Shown: positions 44,332 to 53,390 of the stretch, in pieces
How positions within the stretch are numbered: position 1 is the first letter of the stretch
Layout of the letters: the number at the start of each line of letters is the position of its first letter
NCBI GenBank assembly: GCA_037501455.1
Contig: CM074860.1
Coordinates: forward strand, 22,837,001-22,901,000
Direction of reading: 5' to 3'
Origin: Lantana camara
Lineage: Eukaryota; Streptophyta; Magnoliopsida; Lamiales; Verbenaceae
DNA length: 64,000 nt
Translations under genes and position numbers: made by a program
Notes under the pieces: model-generated
Database searches by the model: none
Told to the model about the DNA's origin: nothing
What the model saw: only the letters and a program-made list of their open reading frames with translations

Positions 44332-46973
44332 TGTAGCACCCCTTCACGTGGAGATGCTACACTCCCGCACTACAGATTGATCCACGCACGAAATGGATAG
44401 TCCATAAATGAACCAACCTGCAGCGAACGGGTGACAATAAAATAGGACAAGCTAGACGGGACTACTCGCAATTTAAATATCATAATGTAAAAAGTAATAA
44501 GTGGAAGCATGACTTGATGAACATTTAACAAGTAAATCAAAACTAAAATTTTCATATCAATACATTATCATCTCCTAAACTACATAACAAACAACATTAA
44601 GCATAATTACTTTGAATAATCAATAAACAATTAAGTAAAATGCACCGTGCTTGACTCGACTACAAGGACTGGACTCGATTCACTTCCCGCCTAGCGTGCA
44701 CCTACAATAGCCTCAAAGGTGGAGGCGTCAGTCTGTGAAGACCGAGTAAGGGGTTTAAATAATTATTAGCGCAAATAACATGCAAGCTATATTCTCGGGT
44801 AAAGTTTTAGAAAAGATAAATGTATAAGTTCAATAATGAAGTGCTCTTCGTCCGAGAATACAACTATCAATATTAAAAACTTGTTCATTTCATGCATTCA
44901 ATACATGGCCCCGGCGAGTGAGGGCAGTCTCCAACCTTACTCCAAATGTACATGAAACATGCTTGCTTTATTAACTGATAAGTGATCATGCAATTCATTT
45001 ATTGTGCAATAGTGCGATAGTGTAATCAAGTAACACATTCATGGAATGGAAATCATGCAATAACCCGAGGACAATCCGTGGTGCCGGACCCGTCCCCAGT
45101 CTCCTTCTCCCTCCAATGATGGGAAGGTAGCTAGCCTTCACCATCCACGACGTGTTGAGTAGAGGATACATGAATCCCTAAGCCCGGAACTCCTTCCTCC
45201 ACTAATCTACTAGCGGATTCAGGGGTCATCCCAAATGTGGTGAGGATAGCGCGAGAGTTACCCGTCAGCCCTTGCTTTCCCGATTGGCTCAAGCCACTAC
45301 CCTCGGGCCCAACGTGAACGGTCATGCTACTCGCCTAAAACATGCACGATACATGGCTTGCTTGCTTACTTGCTTTTCATGAACATGACTTACTTGAAAT
45401 GATAAGTGATTTCATTTAAAATTATAGATATAGTTACCTTTTGGCCAAAAGATCACATAAGGGGTATACGGGTTCTATATAACTAGTAATTAAACCTCAC
45501 CTGACAAGCGACACGATAACTCATGGATGCGTGAACGTGCTTGTGATCAACAATCTCCGCCCTGGAGAATAACTGAACAAGAAACGGGACAATGTACATG
45601 CATGAGACCACAATTCCAGAATATTACTAAATAAGATGCACGGCGTGATCAAGTAACGAGACTTTGAGCAACGAGCAATGTAGCATGCAAATATCATGTT
45701 TTGGCATGTAATCAATCATATAATCACAATTTGGGATCAATAAAACCATTAGAATTGAAAGTGAAAAATGGAATTTTATGCAGAATGTTTCTGCCTCTCC
45801 AGAGGCCTGGGAACGGCCATTCCGGCCCTTAGTTCAAAATGGGAAGGGCCGTTCCCAGCTCCCCGAAGTTGCTCCCCGAAGATGGGAACGGCCGCTCCAG
45901 CTTACAAGCGAAAATGGGAAGGGCCGTTCCCGTCCTCGCCGCCATGCACACAATTCAAACATGGGAACGGCCGTTCCCCAAAATAACTGGGAACGAGAAG
46001 GGTCGTTCCTGTTACGCAGACAATACAGAAGCAGGGGAAGAAACAGGGGAAGCTACGAACCCTCTCCCAAATCATCAAAACCTCCATAATTCATATCCTT
46101 AATGTCTAATTTTAGGCAAGAATCATAAATACTTGCTTAAGACGTCATAAAACCAATAGAAACACTTAGTTCAAGCTTGGATCATCAAGAATTCAAGATT
46201 AGACTCCATGAACATATATACCACAAAACTCCATAATTCTCAAAGATATAAACATGAAATTCAAGTCTAAAGCTTAGAATTATAATCTTAACATCATGTA
46301 AACAAGTTATCACATGGAAATCATAACCCTAGCTTCAAGAATTGAAATCAAGAAATCACATATATGATCATATATACATTGAGGTGAAAATAAATGGAAG
46401 AAGATGATGGAAATGAATGATTGAGCTCCAAAACTCCTAATTTTCTTGGAAAAAACTTGATGAATTTGATGAAATCTTCTCTTCCCTTCTTCATGGTTTG
46501 GCTCGGTGGAAAGAGGGAGCAAGGATTGATATTTTGGCATGAAATGAAAAATGAAGAAGGTAGGAGAGATGCATATATCGATATATCTTGGCCAAAAATG
46601 GAGTATTTGCAACTAAATCCTTCAAGTTTGTAAGTCATGCAATTAAGGATACAAGGATTAAAGAATGATCAATTTAGTCCAAAAGGTTTCCATGCAATTT
46701 AGTCCTTAACGAAAAGGAAATGAGCAATTAAGGACAATTAAGCGATTAAATCATGCTCGACAATTATTCCATGTAGCAATTGAATTCCAATTATACAATA
46801 ATTCGCAAATTGACACGTTTCCACATATTTTCACGTAATCATGTTGAAATGCAATTTATAAAATTAATATAACACGTATAAATTGAATAAACGAAAATAA
46901 TAAAATAAAATCCTAACGCTCGAACTCACACATATCGAGCGTACCTGACTGTCTGGAAATTTGGGGCGTTACA
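44332..46973 (-). repeat. 5' LTR of the non-coding Tekay-like element
   Basis: Near-identical to 38657-41278. It begins on the minus strand TGTAACGCCCC at 46973, 11 bp from a PMD splice donor. It carries the same dyad array at 45809-46011. Confidence 0.9.
45809..46011 (-). repeat. Dyad array in the 5' LTR
   Basis: Same six-unit order as 40128-40328 with point changes, some breaking pairing (GGGAACGGCCATTCC at 45809, GGGAACGGCCGCTCC near 45884) and one improving it (GGGAAGGGCCGTTCCC near 45916, where the other LTR has GGGAAGGTCCGTTCCC). Confidence 0.85.
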
Positions 46974-47389
46974 TATAATGATAAATTACCTGTAAGAGTT
47001 GCAAAGCTCCATCCATATTCTCATTATGGGTCCAGCTGTTGCTCCCTTCACATAATTCACGTTATAAAAATGCCAATACAACACTCCCCCAACTACAACT
47101 CCGACACTGTTCTACAGTATGCATATGTCTTAAATAGATTAGGGAGACCTTATTTCCACTAGTGTCGGGGAACATGTATGAACCTATTAACAATAACGCG
47201 GTACATCTAGCATGTTGTAATATCTCCTCGGCAAAGCTCCCATCATGGATGGGATTCTCCGTTACGTGACTTCTTATTGCTATCATTTTAATGTGTGATC
47301 CTTTGATATCATCAGGGAATGACCAAAATCCTAACATACCAAAACAACATTCCCTTCAGGAATGATACCGTACCGGGGGTACATCTTTT

Positions 47390-47545
47390 CCAATTATTGG
47401 GTCACCACGAATCGGAAGCCCCCATATCCCAGCCACATCCTCCAAAGTAATTGTGGTAATGTATGCGTCTCCGGACGCCATCTTTCCAATTATTGGGTCA
47501 GCCACGAATCGGAATGTATGCGTCTTCGGACGCCATCTTTCCAAT
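47390..47545 (-). repeat. Short scrambled duplication inside PMD exon 2
   Basis: On the plus strand, AATGTATGCGTCTCCGGACG occurs at about 47458 and, as AATGTATGCGTCTTCGGACG, at about 47513, each followed by CCATCTTTCCAAT. CCAATTATTGGGTC with CCACGAATCGG occurs at about 47392 and 47489. In the protein, VADPIIGKMASGDAYIT has been inserted between THTFRF and TITLEDV, which are adjacent in the family apart from a short turn. Confidence 0.75.
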
Positions 47546-47808
47546 AATGTAGTAATTAAGTGTGCATCGCTCAGTATGTACCCACAACAAAAAACTCCAT
47601 AAAAACCCATATCATACAAGGTTGCAACGACGTGATCGTGTAAGTTTACAAATCTCTCGTCTTCAGCATCGTGACTAAAACCAAATGTGTTATTGTGTCT
47701 TGGGGTTACAATGTCATCAATATGACCATTGAAAACATATTCCGAACGATGAATATTTTGTAAATGAAGTAAGTCGCCTTCTTCTGGACCGTAAATATAT
47801 CTAGACAT

Positions 47809-48419
47809 CTATTGAAACAAATAATTAAACCTAATTAACATTTACGATAATTAATTAATTATCGAAATATTTCATAAATTAGACAAATAATTATTATAAC
47901 AAATATAAAAAATAACCATCATCAATCAAATGACTACTCAATTTATAAATTATAACTAAATAATTAATTAACAAAATAACGAAAATAACCAAATAACTCG
48001 TTAACTAATAATTTTAATTATAGCATAATTAATTAAAATAATTAATAAATCAATTAGTTATAATATAAATAATTAATTGCGCAATTAATCAAGATACCAA
48101 AGATAACTAACTAAAAATAATTAACAAATTAATTAATTATAATATAAATAATTAACAATATAATTAATAAAAATACCTAACTATCTCAACAAAGATAACT
48201 AATTAAAAATAATTAACAAATTAATTAATTATAATATAACTAATTAACAACATAATTAATAAAGATACCTAACTATCTCAACAAAGATAACTAATTAAAA
48301 ATAATAAACAAATTAATTAATTATAATATAACTGGTTAACAACATATTTAATAAAAATCCTAACTAATTAACAAATATAACTAATTAAAAATAATTAACA
48401 AATAAATTAAAAAATACCT
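47809..48419 (-). other. First intron of the PMD gene, with an AT-rich tandem repeat
   Basis: The acceptor TTTCAATAG lies directly before the ATG at 47808; the donor is GTATTTTTTA after GCGGCCGAAG at 48420. From about 48050 to 48415 a unit of roughly 85-95 bp recurs three to four times. It includes ATTAATTATAATATAA, CATAATTAATAAAGATACC and TAACTATCTCAACAAAGATA. Confidence 0.7.
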
Positions 48420-48594
48420 TCGGCCGCACTGGAGTCCGACGTGAGGCTCCGGCAGAGGTGGCGACAATGCGCTGGGCTCCGGCGGAGGGGCTTCAGGCGG
48501 AAGGGGTGGCGATTTCTGCGGTGGGGGCCGGCGACTTCTGAGGTGGGGGGCGACGGCTTCACTTGTTGGGCGACTTTCAGCGGTAGGGTGGTGG

Positions 48595-48642
48595 GGTGCT
48601 TAGATGTGGGGAAGAAGAGGAAGACGAAGACGAAGAAATTTG
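48595..48642. repeat. Left copy of a 48-bp target duplication
   Basis: GGTGCTTAGATGTGGGGAAG through GAAGAAATTTG matches 52839-52886 at 47 of 48 positions (T against G at the seventh). It directly abuts the truncated LTR of the chromodomain gypsy. Confidence 0.9.
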
Positions 48643-48883
48643 AATACATACTCCTCTCCTCTTGACCTAATCCCCACGCAACACTCTCACAACCAACGAA
48701 AGACTTGATTGAGCTAAAGTCTGCTGATAATCAAGCTTACAACTAACAAAACTGGCAAAATGAAATTATAAGCAAAAACGTAATAACTAGCAAAAGACGT
48801 TTCTCTTAATTAAAGTGCACTTCTAACAAAACGGCATCGTTTGTCTCTTAGCTCAAGCATGGCCCATCTTCAGTTCATAACAT
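48643..48883 (-). repeat. Truncated 3' LTR of the chromodomain gypsy
   Basis: Its 241 bp match 52599-52838 closely, with a handful of differences. The part equivalent to 52408-52598, including the CA terminus, is absent. In its place target DNA begins directly. Confidence 0.9.
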
Positions 48884-48922
48884 AGCACCCCCCTTTTGAG
48901 AGTCTTGTCCCCAAGACTCTAA

Positions 48923-49366
48923 CTATGGAAACTGCTTAATGATGGTATAGTAATCCTCCCACGTGGATTCCGCCTCTGGCAGGTGAGCCCATTTGATCAG
49001 CACTTGAGGAACAGCCACGTTGTTCCTCTTGATCATCCTGCGCGCCTAGATACCAGTTGGTTGCAAAAGTTCCTGACTCTCATCATAAAAAACGGGTAGT
49101 TCAGTTGTCACTCGTTCCACCTTCCCCAATTTCTTTTTGAGTACCGAAACATGAAATACTGAGTGGATTTTAGCCCCAACTGGTAGTTTCAATTTGTAAG
49201 CCACATTTCCCACCTTTTCTATGACTTCAAAGGGTCCTGCATATTTAGGACTCAGCTTCCAAACTCTACTTTTCATGATGGATAGTTGCCTATACGGTTT
49301 CAATTCCAGATAAACATAATCTCCCACAACAAAGTGTTTCTCCTGCCTTCCCTTACTTGTATTCAA
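48923..49366 (-). pseudogene. Integrase C-terminus and chromodomain of the gypsy element
   Basis: The frame resumes at 49366 with KHFVVGDYVYLELKPYRQLS and PKYAGPFEVIEKVGNVAYKL, the GPY/F module of gypsy integrase. After an in-frame TAG near 49048 it continues VPQVLIKWAHLPEAESTWED to a TAG at 48925-48923. That last part is a chromodomain, which in the family can steer integration through histone marks. The catalytic core before it is deleted. Confidence 0.85.
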
Positions 49367-49499
49367 TGGTGTAGTTGTAGCCCAAAAGTTTGGTGAGGTA
49401 CTTGTGTTGCAAAGGAGTGGAGATCTTTTGATGTAACAGATACTTAAGGCTGCACTGATCTGTTTTAATGGTAAAGGTTGTATGCAGCAAATAGCTCCT

Positions 49500-52364
49500 C
49501 TACCTATCCACTGCCTGTATAATGGCCATTAGTTCCTTCTCATACACGGACAGCCCCAATGATTTCACTCCAATTGCTTTGCTGAAGTAAGAAATGGGAT
49601 GCTTGTCCTGCATTAATACAGCTCCCAGTCCAAAATAGCATGCATCTGTTTCAACAATAAATCTCTTATTAAAATCTGGTAGAGATAATACTGGAGCTTG
49701 TGTTATAGCTTGTTTTAAAGTTTCAAAATCTAACTCAGCTTGCTCATTCCATTCAAACTTTCCTTTCTTGGTTAATTCAGTCAGTGGCTTTGCTATGATC
49801 CCATAGTGCCTCACAAACTTCCTGTAAAAACCAGTCAAGCCTAGAAATCCTCTTAATTCTTTAACTGTCTTGGGACTTGGCCAATTCAACATTGCCTCTA
49901 TTTTCTTGGGATCTGCTGCAACCCCTGATCCAGATATAATATGGCCCAAGTATTCCACTGATGATTGACCAAAACTACATTTGGAGGCTCTGGCATATAA
50001 CTCATGCTCCTGCAGTGTCTTCAATATTAACTCCAAGTGATGACAATGGTCTTGTAAATTCTGACTATATACTAGTATATCATCAAAGAATACTAGCACA
50101 AATTTCCTCAAGTATGTTTGAAATACAGAGTTCATAAGAGACTGAAAAATTGTTGGTGCATTTGTTAGTCCAAAAGGCATGACTTTGAATTCATATAACC
50201 CTGCAGCAGTCACAAAGGCTGTCTTCTGGATATCCTCATGAGCTACTCTGATCTGGTGATAACCAGATCTCAGATCTATCTTTGAAAAGAACACAGCACC
50301 TCCCAATTCATCTAACAATTCATCAATAAGTGGGATGGGGTAGCTATCCTTAACTGTCAAGGAATTTAGTTTTCTGTAATCAGCACAGAATCTCCAAGTA
50401 TCATCTTTCTTTTTGACCAAAAGAACAGGTGATGAGTAGGGACTGGTGCTTGGTTGAATCACTCCCTTCTCCAACATTTCAGTGATTAACCTCTCAATCT
50501 CCTTTCTCTGCACCACAGGGTATCTGTATGGTTGCTGTTTGAAAGCTCCAGAACCTTCTTTCAATGGTATTTTGTGATCATGGGACCTGGTAGGTGGTAA
50601 CTTAGTTGGTTCTTCAAACACAGGTTCATATTTATGGAGGATGTGCTGAATTTCCTCTGAAACCTCTTCTTCTTGAGTCTGTGTGGCTGCAGATATCATC
50701 CCAAAGAACACAGTCTCCTTCTTTCCCCTCTTCTTAAAAAACTTTTGCGATTTCTTTCCAGTTATCATCATTAGGGACATCTCATTTTTATCCCCACATA
50801 ATGTGATAAGTCTTTCCCCTTGTCTAAAAGACAATGTTTGATTGTCAAAATCAAAAGTAACTGGACCCAATTTCCTCAAAAGGTCTACTCCAATTACCAT
50901 GTCAAAATTCCCTAGCCCAAACAGTCTGACTCCTGCTTTGAACCTATAACCTCCCATCTCCCATTGGAAATCATTGCATTTACCACTACAGCTCACTTTG
51001 CCCCCATCTGCTAAAGTGACAATCAAGGGTTGAGTGCATTCAATTTCACAACCCAACCTTGCAGCTGTATCTGGATTTAGAAAAGAGTGAGTACTCCCAG
51101 AATCTATAAGCACAGATATCAACTGCCCACTCACTTTCCCTTGGAGTTTAACTGTCCTTGGTGTTGCTAGTCCAGCTAAAGCATTAAGTGACAAATGAAA
51201 CTCCTCTATCTCTTTATTTTCTATCTCAATGAGTGGTGAATCATTGCTGTCTTCCACTCCTTCTCCTTCTTTGACCAATATCATGAAGAGTCTCTTACAT
51301 TTGTGTCCAATGTGATACTGTTCATCACAGTTGAAGCACAAACCCCTCTTCCTCCTTGCCTCCATCTCTTCACCAGAAAGTCTCCTCACTGGAGGGTACT
51401 TTTCATTTTGCACAACAAAATTCCTTTTGTTCCCTTGGTCTGGATGGTTGGTCTTAGCAGGCCAACTCTTCTGCAACCCTTTGTTTCCCTTAGACATAAC
51501 TTCCAGGTAGCTTTCTTGCTTCTTAGCTAGATGGATTGTGTGAGCTAGAGTTGGAGGATTTAGCATCTCTATCATCTGGCTTATTTCCTCCCTCAACCCA
51601 CTCACATAGCTCTTGATGAAATACTCCTCTGTTAGAGCCCTATTAACACTCAGCATGAAAGATTTAAGCTCCTCAAACTTGACAGTATATTCCTCAACCC
51701 CTTTCACTTGTTTGAGCTTATTAAACTGGCCTATCAAGTTCTGTTCCTCCTGCTTCGAAAACCTCTGCAAAACCAACTCAGTAAACATGTTACATCCCAT
51801 GTTTTCCCTTCCCTCAATGTAATCAAGATACCAATTGTCAGCCACTCCCTCCATGTGCATGGCTGCTGTAATAATCTTTTCATAGTCATGTGTTTGGCTA
51901 AACAGAAAATACTTATTACACTTCCGGATCCAATTTCTAGGTTCTTCCCCATTAAACCTGGGAAAATCAACCTTCCCCTTCAATACATCGTTTGAAGGAT
52001 CCACTGTCTTAAACCCCGGGGGTGGTATCAATCCAGCATCCCCCCTCTGCCTAAACAAACTCTGATTAACAGGAGGTGTTACATTCATAACTGGGGTTCC
52101 AGATCCACTACCCAACACAGAAGTTGTTCCTGCCCCATTACCCGCGGCCATATCAGCGTAAGAAGGTGTATTAGTGCTCTTACCCCTGATCAGTTCCATG
52201 ATCTCATCCATCCGCGAGTTCAATGATGCTTCCAGCTGCTTGGATGAGGTGTCCATCTGTTTTTTGATCTCGTCTTGCCCCTCAGACATAAGCCCATACC
52301 CTTCCTTCAGCTGACTCACCGTTTGTTCCAGTTCCTCCAACCTTTGAGCCTGTGTTTTCGCCAT
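49500..52364 (-). pseudogene. Gypsy gag-protease-reverse transcriptase frame, open for 954 codons but truncated
   Basis: From ATG at 52364 the frame is open to a TAG at 49502-49500. In order: an N-terminal coiled coil (LEELEQTVSQLKEGYGLM), gag core (FPRFNGEEPRNWIRKCNKYF), a CCHC knuckle CFNCDEQYHIGHKC near residue 350, protease active site LIDSGSTHSF, RT with KIDLRSGYHQIRV and the catalytic FFDDILVYS, and the start of RNase H (VETDACYFGLGAVLMQD). The stop falls at a Trp position of the family; about 45 more RNase H codons follow (FTIKTDQCSLKYLLHQK). The rest of RNase H and the integrase core are missing. It is the longest intact coding stretch of any transposon here. Confidence 0.9.
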
Positions 52365-52407
52365 TTTGTTCACCAGGTTGTTCTTCGTAACCTTGCTCTG
52401 AGGCCAC

Positions 52408-52838
52408 TGTTAGATTAGAGCTTAGTTCTTAGTATTTTAGGTGATATTTTTGGTGGATTTTTATGTATGAAAGCACAGTAAAAACTGATAAAGAAAACAG
52501 AGTATGAATAAGAAAGAGACAGTAGAGAGAATGAGGAAGAATGTAGGTGAAAAGAAAGTTGATCATTTGCCAATGATTGTACAGAAAGCTGCACAGCCAA
52601 TACATACTCTTCTCCTCTTGACCTAATCCCCACGCAACACTCTCACAACCAATGAAAGACTTGATTAAGCTAAAGTCTGCTGATAATCAAGCTTACAACT
52701 AACAAAACTGACAAAATGAAATTATATGCAAAAACGTAATAACTAGCAAAAGACGTTTCTCTTAATTAAAGTGCACTTCTAACAAAATGGCATCGTTTGT
52801 CTCTTATCTCAAGCATGGCCCATCTTCAGTTCATAACA
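52408..52838 (-). repeat. 5' LTR of the chromodomain gypsy (431 bp, complete)
   Basis: TG...CA termini, a primer site two bases inside, and the expected short LTR length for Reina-type elements. Confidence 0.85.
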
Positions 52839-52886
52839 GGTGCTGAGATGTGGGGAAGAAGAGGAAGACGAAGACGAAGAAATTTG
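52839..52886. repeat. Right copy of the 48-bp target duplication
   Basis: Matches 48595-48642. Past it the uninterrupted target continues (GAGATCCAGATCTAGG), the upstream part of the PMD leader exon and promoter on the minus strand. Confidence 0.9.
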
Positions 52887-53390
52887 GAGATCCAGATCTA
52901 GGAACGACGTCCGTTTAAAAGAATATAAAAAACATTTTTGATCAGGAGTCGTTGCAGCTATGCACGACTCCACTTAAAATAATAAAAAGAATTGTGAATC
53001 AATTTTATTTCAAATTGCCGCGAAATTCCGATGAACAGTGTCGTCTCAAAGTTCTGAAAACTCTATGCACAGATCAGACCAAATTCCTGCGACATTCACA
53101 CTACTCAGCTGCTGAGCCCTAATTTGATATCCAAATTTCCTTCAATCCCTTCAACTTTGGGGCCTTTTTTATCCAATCGTCGCGGTTTAAGTGAGTCTCG
53201 TAGCTGTTTCGGCTTCTGTGTTTATCTGCTTTGCGCAAAGATACAAGACTGGTAAGAATGTCATAAAAGTCAGCTGTATATCTTGGGAAATTTTGGTTTT
53301 GTTTTACAGATTCTCTTGTTTTTCTCCGATTCTTAGTTTCTCGCTTAAGCGTCCAGTGAAATTTTCCACTCACGGTAAAGATGTTGTAAC
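52887..53390. other. Presumed PMD promoter side and intergenic DNA
   Basis: On the minus strand a TTTTTTATATTC phrase near 52925-52937 could be the TATA box of the PMD gene. GGAGTCGT and ACGACTCC (52942-52971) form a 28-bp imperfect palindrome upstream of it. From 53100 the base composition changes to that of ordinary genic DNA. Confidence 0.4.

Larger units (their letters stand above)
38657..46973 (-). mobile_element. Complete non-coding LTR retrotransposon (Tekay-like, LARD type), 8.3 kb
   Basis: Two long, very similar LTRs (38657-41278 and 44332-46973; minus-strand TGTAACACCCC or TGTAACGCCCC start, GGGTGCTACA end) enclose a 3.05-kb interior. The perfect duplication TATAA flanks it (38652-38656 and 46974-46978). 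Primer site and polypurine tract are in place, yet the interior has no gag, protease, RT or integrase. It must have been mobilised by enzymes of a coding relative. The LTRs differ by scattered substitutions and short indels (2622 against 2642 bp), so the insertion is fairly young compared with its surroundings. It sits 11 bp inside intron 2 of the PMD gene, in the same orientation as the gene. Confidence 0.92.
48643..52838 (-). mobile_element. Chromodomain Ty3/gypsy (Reina-like) with internal deletion and one truncated LTR
   Basis: Minus-strand order: 5' LTR 52838-52408 (431 bp, TGTTATGAAC...TCTAACA), primer site TGGCCTCAGAGC, gag-protease-RT-RNase H frame (52364-49500), deletion, integrase C-terminus and chromodomain (49366-48923), polypurine run AAAAGGGGGG, 3' LTR 48883-48643. 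The 3' LTR lacks its final 191 bp, equivalent to 52408-52598. The flanks are 48-bp repeats, not the usual 5 bp. The element lies in the PMD leader exon. Confidence 0.9.
37485..52900 (-). pseudogene. Plant mobile domain (PMD, MAIN/MAIL-like) gene, six exons, broken by mutations and two retrotransposons
   Basis: Minus-strand exons: leader exon (about 52900-52839 plus 48642-48420), 47808-46990 (ATG at 47808), 38591-38473, 38385-38298, 38212-37776, 37697-37485. Every junction has GT/AG. The protein matches the PMD family (annotated as serine/threonine phosphatase 7 long form homologs): LLERWRPKTHTFRF, ITLEDVAGIWGLPIRGDPI, FPDTSGNKVSLIYL, MWAWIRISSIRPGR, FDWRPYDITWAEI, LHRLTRKGHTNKDW. PMD proteins of the MAIN/MAIL group act in the nucleus in gene and transposon silencing, and the domain also occurs in transposons. 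Exon 2 has in-frame TGA at 47358-47356 (Trp expected) and TAA at 47064-47062 (Tyr expected). Exon 5 needs a one-base shift near 37855, after which WYKRKTRKFISI is readable. A gypsy lies in the leader exon and an 8.3-kb LTR element in intron 2. Confidence 0.85.

Noticed and set aside
48407..48649. 80-codon minus-strand protein with Pro/Arg-rich sequence
   Set aside because: It spans the junction of target DNA and a gypsy LTR and ends in an intron. The region is better explained as the PMD leader exon.
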